Shown here in pieces: positions 1-8,763 of a stretch of 63,052 nucleotides of DNA. How positions within the stretch are numbered: the first letter of the stretch is position 1; every line of letters starts with the position of its first letter. The position numbers were made by a program, and so were the translations under genes. Under the pieces are notes generated by a model. It was not told the origin of the DNA. It worked only from the letters and a program-made list of their open reading frames with translations, and ran no database searches. Source of the DNA: JAEUSG01 sp964590225 (GTDB lineage Bacteria > Fibrobacterota > OXYB2-FULL-49-7 > JAEUSG01); the NCBI GenBank assembly GCA_964590225.1, contig CAZPWS010000014.1, forward strand, positions 1-63,052. The letters run 5' to 3'.

Positions 1-2936
1 TCTCCAGGTGGAGTAGTGTCGGCCACGGCTCGATTCAGGTAACGGAATGGATGTTTGAATCTTATAGTATCCCCATCAGTTTGCAGATTCTTACCCAATG
101 AATCAACATTGAGGATGTTTGCTGTTCCAAATGAAACTCTCGTTCCAAACCGATAAAGGCCTGTCCCCAAATTTGAAAGAGAGGTACCATATTTGATGTT
201 TTGCGCTGTCGGATAAATAAGTCGGACAATCTGGCTTGAGTCAGATACGATTGAACTGTCGAGTATAGCCATCGAAAAGGAGAGAGAGAGATTGCCGGCT
301 TCAAGTGAGTCGGTTCCGGCATATCGTGATGTGAGAGCCTTTGCGCCTCCAGAAAGCGTTGTATCGACGATTGTAAATTGTGCAGAATCAGTTGCAAAAC
401 CTACCTTGGAAAATTTCACTCTCCAGTTTCCGGCGGTAAGATTATTAATGGTGTAGCCGCCTGTTGAAGCGGAGCTTATTGCCGTTCGTACAGCACCTGA
501 ACTGTTGCTGGCCGTAACTGTAACTGCATTGTTAACCGAGCCTGATAGGGCAAAAACTTTTCCAATTATTCTTCCATACTCTTTCAGGTAAATATTTCTA
601 TTTGCGGTTGTATTGGCTACAATCTCAATTGATGCAACAGAATCAGGAACTATCGAATTTCCGGAGAGGTAGAGCTTGTAGTTTCCTGGAACAAGCGTAA
701 AGAGGTATGTGTTGTCGCCTCTGCTGCTTTCTGTAGTTGCAACTGTATCGTTAAGCGAATCCACAGCGGTTATAAGTACGGCCTGTCTTCCGTTAGTAAC
801 AAAACTGCTCGATCCGCTGCTCACTGAATTTGATGTAACAAAAACGGTTCCGCTAAGCGATCCAGTTGATGATGATAGAACCGCATTGTAAACTATGTTG
901 GTTGTAAGAGTAATGTTATTTCTGTTTGCAGAAGAGAAACCCTGTTTGGAAACTGTGATAGAATAACCAGAGGCTGGTTCTACGGAGAAAGAGTAATAAC
1001 CGGCATCGGTTGTTCTTCTTTCACCTATCAAGTTGCCGCCTCTCCTGAGCGTAACAGTTGCGTTGATGATCGGGGCATTGTTCATGCTGTTACGAACAGT
1101 ACCGCTTATTACCGTTGTAAATCTTGATATGTTAATTGCGCCCGTGGAAACGCTCTGACCGTGGGTTGGCGAAAATGAGAGAGGAGGTGAGGAACGACGA
1201 TAACCCAATTTTGAGGCGGTAACAAGCCAATCGCCGGCATCAACAGGCAGGGAGAAGCTTCCAGAGGCATCTGTATTGCATTTTACAGTGTCGCCGGTGG
1301 AGCTTATTGCTTCAACCGTCGCGTCGCCGACAGGGGTACCGCTATCAACCACTGTGCCAAAAAACTGCGCTGGATATGGTGTCAATACAAATGTAAGCGT
1401 TGTATCTGGAGTTAATTCGGAGACAACTACATCACGCGTGTCCGAGCGGTATCCTGAGGGATTAATCAACACACGGTAGTTTCCATATTGAACAGTTTTG
1501 CTTCCATATCCATTGATATCTGTTGGTAAGTCAATTGGCAGTCCGCCGCCGGATAGTGGGGTAATTGTTACATTAGCGAATTTGATCACAATGGAGTCGG
1601 TGTCACCCACTCTTTCGTAGGAGCGGTATCTTATGATTGCCTTTGGAGAGGTGTCTGCGTAAAAGAAGGCTTTTTTGTCGGAAACTACACCAGCGCCGGA
1701 TGTGTTCTCCACAAAAACTTTCCACACATGCATTACAGAGCTCGCGAGAAATGATTTGGCGTTAATCGTTACAGATGTATCGGTTGTGCTTTTTGTCCAC
1801 ACCACAACTGCTGCGTCGGAATTTGTGCTTGGATCAAAAACAATATTGTAAAGGTAAACACGGTAGAGGTTTTTATCTGGATGGCTGATGCTGTTCCATG
1901 AGAAGGTTAGATTAGCGGAGTCGCCTTCTCCAACCATAAAAGAATCAGCGTGATATAAACTACCGAGGGAATCGTAAAAGCTATTTAATACCCTACCGTC
2001 TCCCTTTGTAATCATCTTAGATGAGTCGGGAGCGGTAAGACCGGAGAGCGAACCTTGTATTGTGAAGTTTGAAGGAATAGGGAGAGCATTAAACGATGTG
2101 TACTCCTTCTGGTTGCCATAGTTGTTAAGTACAAGCCATTGATACCCCACTCCAGGTGCAAGGGGCGGCGGTAATGGAAAAAGACCGCTTGGATCTGGTG
2201 CACCATATTGTATTTCACTGCCTGGAACTATTGCCTGCCAAATAAAACTTGCGTTTGAAAGTCCATTTTCAGTTATGTTGATTGGTTGATCAGAAAGGAG
2301 AAGATGGTAGTATGGAACTCCGGCGACAGGGTTCCATTTGAATATCGGTTGCATCGATGTGATGGTGCCTTTGGGGGAGGTGATTGTCGCGGCCTCCCTT
2401 GTTTCGACTATTAACTGCGCCTCCTGCGAAACCCCGCCATCTTTTCCCTTTACTATGAAATAGAAGCGACCCGCAGACATCGTTTTCACCCCATTAATAC
2501 CATCCTGATGGAAAGGTCTTATGAAAATTGACCGGTTGGCTGGTATATCGCCTGAATGGGCTGCTGGCGTATAGTAGGCGCCATCAGTATATGTTGCCCC
2601 TTTCCTGTTGTATAGCGAATCGGCCTTTAGTTTTACTGCTGAATCGGTATCTATTCCACTTCGCAAGGTGGCTGTGTCAATTTTAAAAACAAAAGAGGCT
2701 TTATATGGGTAGTTTGCCGGTATGCCGCCTCCGGTCTGTGCACCGAAATAAATTGTAACACTATCTTTGGCTACTGGATTTAATTTGGTATAGTCTATGC
2801 GAATATTAGTAGCTGTATCAATTTTTGTTGGCGGCGATATCCATGTAATGAGGTAGTCGTTGGCGGCGTGCAGCTGCAAAATTGCCAAAAGAACTGTTGC
2901 TGCAACGAGTTTAAGTTTCATTTGCTTGTGTGTCAT
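1..2936 (-). CDS. Large secreted multidomain surface protein with carboxypeptidase-regulatory-like repeats (partial)
   Basis: The reading frame is open from an ATG at 2936 through base 1, so about 978 residues are present and the C-terminus lies outside the window. The start has a GGAGA box about nine bases upstream; a second ATG five codons later is possible. The N-terminus is a classical signal peptide (lysines, then VAATVLLAILQLHAA). Residues of about 60-480 look like fibronectin-type or other beta-sandwich segments. From about residue 524 there are four successive carboxypeptidase-regulatory-like repeats, opening with FFGTVVD, ISGTVRN, LSGTVFV and IIGKVFA at roughly 524, 612, 695 and 792. 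Such repeats are common in extracellular and cell-surface proteins of FCB bacteria. A surface or adhesive role is inferred; no enzyme domain is visible. It lies 27 bases downstream of an outer-membrane-type gene on the same strand and is probably co-transcribed with it. Confidence 0.8.
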   Translation of the reverse strand, partial: MTHKQMKLKLVAATVLLAILQLHAANDYLITWISPPTKIDTATNIRIDYTKLNPVAKDSVTIYFGAQTGGGIPANYPYKASFVFKIDTATLRSGIDTDSAVKLKADSLYNRKGATYTDGAYYTPAAHSGDIPANRSIFIRPFHQDGINGVKTMSAGRFYFIVKGKDGGVSQEAQLIVETREAATITSPKGTITSMQPIFKWNPVAGVPYYHLLLSDQPINITENGLSNASFIWQAIVPGSEIQYGAPDPSGLFPLPPPLAPGVGYQWLVLNNYGNQKEYTSFNALPIPSNFTIQGSLSGLTAPDSSKMITKGDGRVLNSFYDSLGSLYHADSFMVGEGDSANLTFSWNSISHPDKNLYRVYLYNIVFDPSTNSDAAVVVWTKSTTDTSVTINAKSFLASSVMHVWKVFVENTSGAGVVSDKKAFFYADTSPKAIIRYRSYERVGDTDSIVIKFANVTITPLSGGGLPIDLPTDINGYGSKTVQYGNYRVLINPSGYRSDTRDVVVSELTPDTTLTFVLTPYPAQFFGTVVDSGTPVGDATVEAISSTGDTVKCNTDASGSFSLPVDAGDWLVTASKLGYRRSSPPLSFSPTHGQSVSTGAINISRFTTVISGTVRNSMNNAPIINATVTLRRGGNLIGERRTTDAGYYSFSVEPASGYSITVSKQGFSSANRNNITLTTNIVYNAVLSSSTGSLSGTVFVTSNSVSSGSSSFVTNGRQAVLITAVDSLNDTVATTESSRGDNTYLFTLVPGNYKLYLSGNSIVPDSVASIEIVANTTANRNIYLKEYGRIIGKVFALSGSVNNAVTVTASNSSGAVRTAISSASTGGYTINNLTAGNWRVKFSKVGFATDSAQFTIVDTTLSGGAKALTSRYAGTDSLEAGNLSLSFSMAILDSSIVSDSSQIVRLIYPTAQNIKYGTSLSNLGTGLYRFGTRVSFGTANILNVDSLGKNLQTDGDTIRFKHPFRYLNRAVADTTPPG

Positions 2937-2963
2937 GATATTAATTCTCCGTGTTACTCAAAA

Positions 2964-4385
2964 TTAAAAGTAGTATATAAAACCTGTTTTAAGAGCGGGA
3001 ACAGGTAATAAGTCAAGTTCAAGCAGGATACGCGCATTGGATACTCCGAAATTTGTGGCCAGGTGAAGAATTGGAACGGGAATGCCTCCAAGCGACTGTA
3101 AACCGGCACTGCTAGACATCCAATTATGCTGACCATCCATATAAAAATCAAGAAGCATTCCACCAAGCGTGAGGCGCGCGTGGTCGAAAACAAAATTCAT
3201 CACAGCTATATGCTGCACATTAAAGCCAAGATCAAAATCAACCTCTCCATCCTCGTTTTTGTGATAGCCGGAGATGCCGCCATCTCCATGTACGCCTCCG
3301 TGAATGAATGTGTAGGAAAAAAAGAGATGTTTTCTCCATGCTTCGAAGGTGATTGACTGGCCGGAAGGAATGGAAAACTCTGCCGGAGTTTCTGTACTGA
3401 GGATGAAACTGTCGGTTGCAGAATTGGCAAGGTTCACTTCAAGCTCATTGAAATCGGAAAGCAGTTTTGAAACATTTGGTGTAGAGTCTGATCCATATTT
3501 TGTAACGACAAGTTTATCTTGATTGACTCCAAACTCTTTCGGGTCCGGATTAATAAAGAACGGTACCTGCCATTTCATTTTAAAGTGGCCGTCAACAGAT
3601 GTACGGATGCCTATCCTCGAAGTTAATGTGAATCGCCACCACTTTATGCCAAAAGCGGGCGACCATGCGGAACCCTTGAATTGGCCAGAAACCTGTCCGT
3701 AAACATGTTCTTCTGAGTAGTTGATGGGGAGGTTGCGGCCGGAAATACCCATGCTTGGCATATCAATTCCTACATTACCGAGAAGATTTATGTTTACTTG
3801 TCCATTGGCAGTGGCTTCAAATAGATGGTGGTGCAAATTGATAGCGCAAACCATGTCTGGGCGTGGTTTAAAAGCGTAGCCGAAAGTTTGTGTCCGCCAC
3901 CCCATTTCATAACGAATAGGAAGATTAAGTCCGCCAGAAAGACTCATGGTAGCTTTGTCCATAGGATTGTCGCCCATCGAGATGGTTGTATCCGTATTGA
4001 TAGATGTACCCAGGTTCATGTTGAGGTCGAAATTGACATTCTCCGTTTGTGCATATGTTATTACACCTCTTAACATAGGGATATTAACACGAAAAGCGTA
4101 GTTTAGTCGCTGCCTTGCCCCAAACCTTGGTGTGAACCTCTGATCAGAACCCTCAAGATTCTTACTCAGATCGTATTTATCTGTTGTTAAATCGAGGGGA
4201 ATATTGAAAGAGAGATATCCTTCGGGGTAGTCAAAGGAGACACTGGTAGGTGCCCGTAAAAGGTCGTACGAAATTCCAGCATTTAGTATTGCCTGCGTCT
4301 GCTTTGAGTGTAGTGAGTAATCAAGCTGTTGAGCGAACGGGTACGAAACAAAAAGCAGTACCGGCACAAACAATAGCATCTTCAT
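2964..4385 (-). CDS. Predicted outer-membrane beta-barrel-type protein of unknown function
   Basis: I do not recognise a named family. I place the start at the ATG at 4385 rather than 14 codons upstream, because GGAGGG sits six bases before it and it gives a clean signal peptide (MKMLLFVPVLLFVSYPFAQ). The mature chain is rich in alternating polar and aromatic residues and glycine. It ends in FIYYF, a terminal phenylalanine typical of outer-membrane barrels. About 473 residues. The large secreted repeat protein follows 27 bases downstream, so the pair may form an outer-membrane and surface-protein unit; this is inferred from position only. The protein could instead be periplasmic. Confidence 0.7.
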   Translation of the reverse strand: MKMLLFVPVLLFVSYPFAQQLDYSLHSKQTQAILNAGISYDLLRAPTSVSFDYPEGYLSFNIPLDLTTDKYDLSKNLEGSDQRFTPRFGARQRLNYAFRVNIPMLRGVITYAQTENVNFDLNMNLGTSINTDTTISMGDNPMDKATMSLSGGLNLPIRYEMGWRTQTFGYAFKPRPDMVCAINLHHHLFEATANGQVNINLLGNVGIDMPSMGISGRNLPINYSEEHVYGQVSGQFKGSAWSPAFGIKWWRFTLTSRIGIRTSVDGHFKMKWQVPFFINPDPKEFGVNQDKLVVTKYGSDSTPNVSKLLSDFNELEVNLANSATDSFILSTETPAEFSIPSGQSITFEAWRKHLFFSYTFIHGGVHGDGGISGYHKNEDGEVDFDLGFNVQHIAVMNFVFDHARLTLGGMLLDFYMDGQHNWMSSSAGLQSLGGIPVPILHLATNFGVSNARILLELDLLPVPALKTGFIYYF

Positions 4386-4539
4386 AAAGCCCTCCAAGAA
4401 TAAGCGATTCGTTAGTTTTAGCAGCAACTACCTAAATAATTTTCAACGGGCATATATATCAATACCGAAAATGTTCTTGCCTTTGGGAATGGCTTTTGTG
4501 TATGTTCTTCCGTGTTTGAAGGGAGTGATAAAAGTCTAA

Positions 4540-4743
4540 ATGCAGAAATTGTTTAGCAGAACCAATTATCTTCTTCTCGCTGTTGGGCTTGTTGTAATGT
4601 TAGTTGGCTATGTAGCGTTAGGCCAGCCTCCCGAGGACAGTGTTCTTTCTCTTTCAGTTGCTCCTCTGCTTTTGGTGTTAGCCTACTGTGTGATTTTGCC
4701 GTTGGCTATTATACTAAAGGGTAAGAACAAGCAAGGCAACTAA
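4540..4743 (+). CDS. Small two-helix membrane protein, DUF3098-like
   Basis: This 67-residue protein starts with MQKLFSRTNY, then has two hydrophobic helices (about 11-29 and 39-58) joined by a short QPPEDS loop, and ends in a basic tail KGKNKQGN. The NY-x-LL-x-x-G start, the loop and the AP at the second helix resemble the DUF3098 family of small FCB membrane proteins, whose function is unknown. A GGGAGTG box lies upstream of the ATG. Its stop codon is immediately followed by the first base of tRNA-Val, so gene and tRNAs are probably one transcript. Confidence 0.7.
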   Translation: MQKLFSRTNYLLLAVGLVVMLVGYVALGQPPEDSVLSLSVAPLLLVLAYCVILPLAIILKGKNKQGN

Positions 4744-4818
4744 GGGCGATTAGCTCAGTTGGTTCAGAGCACCTGCCTTACAAGCAGGGGGTCAAAGGTT
4801 CGAACCCTTTATTGCCCA
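4744..4818 (+). tRNA. tRNA-Val (anticodon TAC)
   Basis: A full cloverleaf is visible. The acceptor GGGCGAT pairs with ATTGCCC with one G-U. The D arm is GCTC/GAGC, the anticodon stem CCTGC/GCAGG encloses loop CTTACAA, and the T arm contains TTCGAAC. The discriminator is A4818. CCA is not encoded. The first base directly follows the stop codon of the upstream small membrane gene. Confidence 0.95.
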
Positions 4819-4835
4819 TTTTATATTGAAAACCG

Positions 4836-4937
4836 CCCTGATATACGGGGGTGTAGCTCAGTTGGTTAGAGTACCTGCCTGTCACGCAGGATGCCGTGGG
4901 TTCGAGCCCCATCACTCCCGTAAATCAGGGTTTTTTT
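4836..4937 (+). terminator. Terminator-like stem that encloses tRNA-Asp
   Basis: CCCTGAT at 4836-4842 pairs with ATCAGGG at 4924-4930, which is followed by seven T residues. The flanking TAC and GTA continue the helix to the acceptor stem past one A-A mismatch. The mature tRNA is therefore the loop of an intrinsic-terminator-like hairpin. The folding is read directly from sequence; termination is inferred. Confidence 0.6.
4847..4920 (+). tRNA. tRNA-Asp (anticodon GTC)
   Basis: The acceptor GGGGGTG pairs with CACTCCC with one G-U pair. The anticodon stem CCTGC/GCAGG encloses loop CTGTCAC, the T arm contains TTCGAGC, and the discriminator G4920 is typical for Asp. CCA is not encoded. It lies 28 bases after tRNA-Val, so the two are likely processed from one precursor. 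Confidence 0.95.
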
Positions 4938-4994
4938 GTGTCTCTTTAACAGATTTTAAAAAGACCATATAAAAAAATAAGGAGTTGTTTGCTT

Positions 4995-5891
4995 ATGTCA
5001 ATACAATTTCCGTTTGCTGTTTTAATCACAGCCATTTTTCTTCTTTCAAATTGTTCTAAAAAGCCAAATCAGCCACCAGTAGCTGGTGATGAAATTACAA
5101 TTGATACTATGGTGGCTGGAATGGCTCCGCTACCTTCCGATACCTTTGCCATGGGTTCTGTGACAGACGAGTTAATTCGTTCGGTATTTGTCACTAAATT
5201 TCTTATTGATACTGTAGAGGTTACGCAAGCTGAATATAGGGAGGTGACAGGAAAAAATCCGTCATATTTTTCCATAGATTCGTTAAAACCTATTGAGTCG
5301 GTGACATGGTTTGACGCCGTGCTTTTTTGTAACGCAAGAAGTAAACGAGACGGACTTGATTCTGTCTATGCTTATAAGTCGATAACCGGCACAGCCTTTG
5401 ACGGATGTTCAGCAATAGAATCTCTTGTTGTCAGTTTTGATAAAAATGGGTATCGGCTTCCAACCGAGGCTGAGTGGGAATATGCTTGCAGAGGCGGTAC
5501 TACATCAATTTTCTACTGGGGAAATGGGCTTTCAACGAGGGCTGACACCGCATCCGCCGACAGCAACTCAGTCTGGTTTAATAACTCTTATCGGTTTGGT
5601 AGCGGCAATGTGCTCTATGGGTCAAGGAGGGTTGCTTCTAAAAAGGCAAATCCATTCGGCTTGTACGATATGTCTGGCAATGTTCTTGAGTGGTGTTACG
5701 ATTTCTATGCGCCATATACAAGTGGCTTTCAGTCTAATCCTACGGGGCCTGCCAGCGGTGCTACAAAGGTTATTAGAGGCGGCTCGTGGGGTAGTGGAGG
5801 AGATAATCTTCGCTCATCGTCAAGACAGTCCATGGCGCCTGATAGTAAAAGCCAATTTGTAGGTTTTCGTTGTGCAAGGCGTTTACGATAA
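4995..5891 (+). CDS. FGE-sulfatase-domain lipoprotein lacking the catalytic cysteines
   Basis: I use the ATG at 4995 (AAGGAG ten bases upstream) rather than TTG at 4989. The N-terminus is a lipoprotein-type signal ending LSNC at residues 17-20; Asn at -1 is unusual. The rest matches the formylglycine-generating-enzyme fold family: MGS near the start, VEVTQAEYREVTG, YRLPTEAEWEYACRGG, GLYDMSGNVLEWC, VIRGGSW and a final GFRCAR. In true FGE two copper-binding cysteines follow RGGS. Here that stretch reads GSWGSGGDNLRSSSR with none, so sulfatase-activating chemistry is unlikely. Many members of this fold family are non-catalytic or binding proteins. It is convergent with nspC, and the two stops overlap by nine bases. 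A sulfatase lies 7 kb away. Confidence 0.85.
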   Translation: MSIQFPFAVLITAIFLLSNCSKKPNQPPVAGDEITIDTMVAGMAPLPSDTFAMGSVTDELIRSVFVTKFLIDTVEVTQAEYREVTGKNPSYFSIDSLKPIESVTWFDAVLFCNARSKRDGLDSVYAYKSITGTAFDGCSAIESLVVSFDKNGYRLPTEAEWEYACRGGTTSIFYWGNGLSTRADTASADSNSVWFNNSYRFGSGNVLYGSRRVASKKANPFGLYDMSGNVLEWCYDFYAPYTSGFQSNPTGPASGATKVIRGGSWGSGGDNLRSSSRQSMAPDSKSQFVGFRCARRLR

Positions 5892-7043
5892 TCTGTTTTT
5901 AAAATCCTGATAGCCAAACTTCCGAACGACCTCAAGCTTGTCTGCGTCGGGATCGTATATGGCGATTGATGGCAGGCGCACTCCGTTGAAGGTGTTGTTC
6001 TTGACCATTGTGTAGTGTGCCATATCTGTAAAGATAAGTGGCTGACCAATTTCCAGCGGTTTGTTGAATGAGTATGTCCCTATTACATCACCAGCGAGAC
6101 AGGTTAGCCCGCCAATGCGGTACTTGTGTTGAAACTCGTCAACTTTGCCGGCACCAATTATATTTGGCCTGTATGGCATTTCAAGAACATCCGGCATGTG
6201 TGCAGCTGCAGAGGTGTCTAGAATTACATTGGTTAAATCATCTGACGGGGCTATATCAAGTATCCGCGATACAAGAAAGCCGGTGTTTAAAGCGATGGCC
6301 TCCCCCGGTTCAAGATAGATTTCCCTTATGTTTGGATATTTTTTTTTAAAACGGATTAACTCTTCACACAGAAGGTCGATATTATAGTCCGCTCTTGTAA
6401 TGTGGTGGCCGCCACCCATATTTATCCACCCCATTTTTTTTATAATATTGTCAAATGAGTTTTCAAAATGCTCAAGCACCCGCTTAAGTGTATCGGCATT
6501 TTGTTCGCACATTACATGAAAGTGGAGTCCTGTTATTCCTTCCAGATTGTTTGCTTCAAAGTGGTTTTTTCTAACCCCAAGCCGCGAGTGGGGACTGCAA
6601 GGGTTGTACATTTCTGTAGCTACTTCGGAATATCCTGGATTTACTCTTATGCCAAATTTAATTTTCTTTTCCAAACCTGCTATTTTGGGCTTAAAATGGT
6701 TCCATTGCGAAAAAGAGTTAAAGTTTATCGTATCGCATAAGGTAAGCAGTTCTTCAAATTCCCAATCAGGGAAGGCGGCAGCGGTTGCGTGAACCTCTCC
6801 CCCAAATTCTTCGCGTGCAAGCCGTGCTTCATCCGCAGAGCTTGCAGCGGCACCTTTAAGTTTTTTGCTTATTTCTGGAAATAATGTCCATGCGGAGAAT
6901 CCCTTTAGGGCAAGTAGTATTTTACAGTCAGTTTCTGACTGAACTTTATCGAGAATAGAAAGGTTGTTTTTTAAAAGGCGAGTATCGATTACATATGCCG
7001 GAGTTTTGTCTATTGAAAAAAGGGCTGAGTGGTTGTTATTCAT
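5883..7043 (-). CDS. nspC: Carboxynorspermidine/carboxyspermidine decarboxylase
   Basis: This is a PLP enzyme of the alanine-racemase-fold decarboxylases that removes CO2 from carboxy(nor)spermidine, the last step of the alternative polyamine route. The start TPAYVIDTRLL, the PLP lysine K47 in LALKGFS, HFHVMCEQ, the glycine-rich NMGGGHH, EPGEAIALNTG and the C-terminal CLAGDVIG all fit NspC, and 386 residues is the usual length. The usual partner, carboxynorspermidine synthase/dehydrogenase, is not in the window. The ATG abuts the TGA of the upstream methyltransferase with no gap, which suggests translational coupling. Confidence 0.93.
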   Translation of the reverse strand: MNNNHSALFSIDKTPAYVIDTRLLKNNLSILDKVQSETDCKILLALKGFSAWTLFPEISKKLKGAAASSADEARLAREEFGGEVHATAAAFPDWEFEELLTLCDTINFNSFSQWNHFKPKIAGLEKKIKFGIRVNPGYSEVATEMYNPCSPHSRLGVRKNHFEANNLEGITGLHFHVMCEQNADTLKRVLEHFENSFDNIIKKMGWINMGGGHHITRADYNIDLLCEELIRFKKKYPNIREIYLEPGEAIALNTGFLVSRILDIAPSDDLTNVILDTSAAAHMPDVLEMPYRPNIIGAGKVDEFQHKYRIGGLTCLAGDVIGTYSFNKPLEIGQPLIFTDMAHYTMVKNNTFNGVRLPSIAIYDPDADKLEVVRKFGYQDFKNRLS

Positions 7044-8735
7044 TCACAACTTTCTAAGTATGACGGTAACCTGTCCGTGTAACAGGTCTCTAATTGATAA
7101 TTCCGGATACTGCTCACGGCAGGCAGCAAGGAGTTCCCCATCGATTTTTTCGCTATGCCTTGTTTCGAATTGTGAACTGTAATGAAGGATTTTTATTGGA
7201 GAAATTTTTTCAAGATAGGATTCAAAGTCTGCCATGTACATTCTTTTAGGTGTGAAGTAGTTTTGAATGCTTCTTACAGCCACCTTTGCCCTACCTTCAA
7301 ATTCTGAATAAGTTAAGTATTCTTCGAATTCATCGCAAGACATTGCTATATGCGCCCATGGTATATCAGTATTGCATGCTCCATGTCCACCTGATAAATG
7401 GAAATATGGATTGTAGCGGAAAAAAAGAATACCGTTTTTTCTGAGCACGCGCATCATCTCCTTCATACATGCAAGCGGATCCCTTACATGTTCAAGAACC
7501 TGATCGGAGTAAACTAAGTCGAATGAAGCGTCTGCGAAGGGCATAAACTCTCCCACCGAAGAAATAAAGGAAAAGCCATCAATATTAAATCGTGGCAAAG
7601 GGCCGGTGTTATCAACGCGTTTGATTATATCTTCATTTGCGGGCCATTTAGAGAGAACAAGTCGCTGATATGGGGCGCCAATTCCAGGCGCCATATCTGT
7701 AGCGACAACTCTTTTGGCGCCTGCCCGTTTAAAAAAAAGAGATTTTACACCATCTCCGCAGCCGATTTCAAGAACATCTTTTTCTGCTACCGCCATTCCG
7801 GAGTAATTTTTGAGTAAAAGTGCTTCATGAAGGTAACGGTTCCAAGCGTCGGCAAAGTTTTCTGGCGGTGAGAAAGGTTCGGTACCGTAAAGAATAAATC
7901 TTTCACCGAAACAAATTTGGAACTTTCGTCCCCTCTTTGTTGTGTATGTTCTGGTAACCCCAAGATCCACAAATTTTCTGATTATTTCTTCCGGTCTTGC
8001 GTTATTTATGTCCCCAATTTCTTTAATAAGAAAAGGTGTTCGTATGTCATAGCCATTATCGAATCTGACAATACAATTGTGTTGTTCCATTAAAGCAAGG
8101 CATTGATCAATTGGGAGGGATTTTAGTGGTGATTTAATGGGCTTATATGGATCGGAATACCAAAGTTGCAACGCCTTAAGCCAACCTGCTTTTGTAAAAA
8201 AGAGTGGGGTAAGTCCTGCCTTGTGCCCCTCAGCACCAATCGATTCGTTGAGTTCACCGCTCAGTTTTTCCATCAATGAAAGTGTTAAGTTAATGCTTAG
8301 AGCGGTCTGCCAGCTTGTCAGGTACATTATAAGGTCGTCATCGCTAATATTATCTGTTGACCAGTCCAGTAGAAATCTTTCGTCGGAATGGGGGAGAAGT
8401 ATTATAGAGTTGGTTATGGCACATTTTTCCAGAATCTCCCTTTCGCTTTTGTCCGCAGTTCTATTTTCTGCGCACCAACCAGCGAAGCAGGGGGTAGCCT
8501 CATGCACCCAAAGATCCCTTGACGCCATTGACGGATTTTTAATATCCAGCCCGCGAGCATACGGCATAATAGTCTTATGTGGAAAGTCGATTCGTTTGTA
8601 AATAGCATTAACTGCGCTGAACAAATATTCCAGCGAGAGACGGTTTCCAATTCTGCCAAGGCAATAATAGCCGTCTCCTATATTCATTCGTTGCAACCCC
8701 CACGGGCGATCGGCTATAACTGTAATTATATTCAT
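7044..8735 (-). CDS. Two-part protein with C-terminal class I SAM-dependent methyltransferase domain
   Basis: The C-terminal half (about 315-470) is a class I methyltransferase. Motif I VLEIGCGDG is at 321-329, followed by an acidic VVATDMAPG strand, the FDLVYSDQVLEHV segment and a MMRVLRKNG helix-turn, as in Methyltransf_11. The first 300 residues do not match a family I recognise. They include DRPWG near the start and a basic region TRTYTTKRGRK at about 261-271. There is no signal peptide, so it should be cytoplasmic. It lies directly upstream of nspC with zero spacing and 28 bases downstream of the beta-helix gene. The substrate is unknown; a small molecule made with the polyamine enzyme is possible but unproven. 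Confidence 0.8.
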   Translation of the reverse strand: MNIITVIADRPWGLQRMNIGDGYYCLGRIGNRLSLEYLFSAVNAIYKRIDFPHKTIMPYARGLDIKNPSMASRDLWVHEATPCFAGWCAENRTADKSEREILEKCAITNSIILLPHSDERFLLDWSTDNISDDDLIMYLTSWQTALSINLTLSLMEKLSGELNESIGAEGHKAGLTPLFFTKAGWLKALQLWYSDPYKPIKSPLKSLPIDQCLALMEQHNCIVRFDNGYDIRTPFLIKEIGDINNARPEEIIRKFVDLGVTRTYTTKRGRKFQICFGERFILYGTEPFSPPENFADAWNRYLHEALLLKNYSGMAVAEKDVLEIGCGDGVKSLFFKRAGAKRVVATDMAPGIGAPYQRLVLSKWPANEDIIKRVDNTGPLPRFNIDGFSFISSVGEFMPFADASFDLVYSDQVLEHVRDPLACMKEMMRVLRKNGILFFRYNPYFHLSGGHGACNTDIPWAHIAMSCDEFEEYLTYSEFEGRAKVAVRSIQNYFTPKRMYMADFESYLEKISPIKILHYSSQFETRHSEKIDGELLAACREQYPELSIRDLLHGQVTVILRKL

Positions 8736-8763
8736 GCTTGGACTAAATTATCACAATTGGCTT

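Noticed and set aside
8137..8601. 154-codon frame antisense to the methyltransferase gene.
   Set aside because: Its composition mirrors the coding strand opposite; no start signal or domain.
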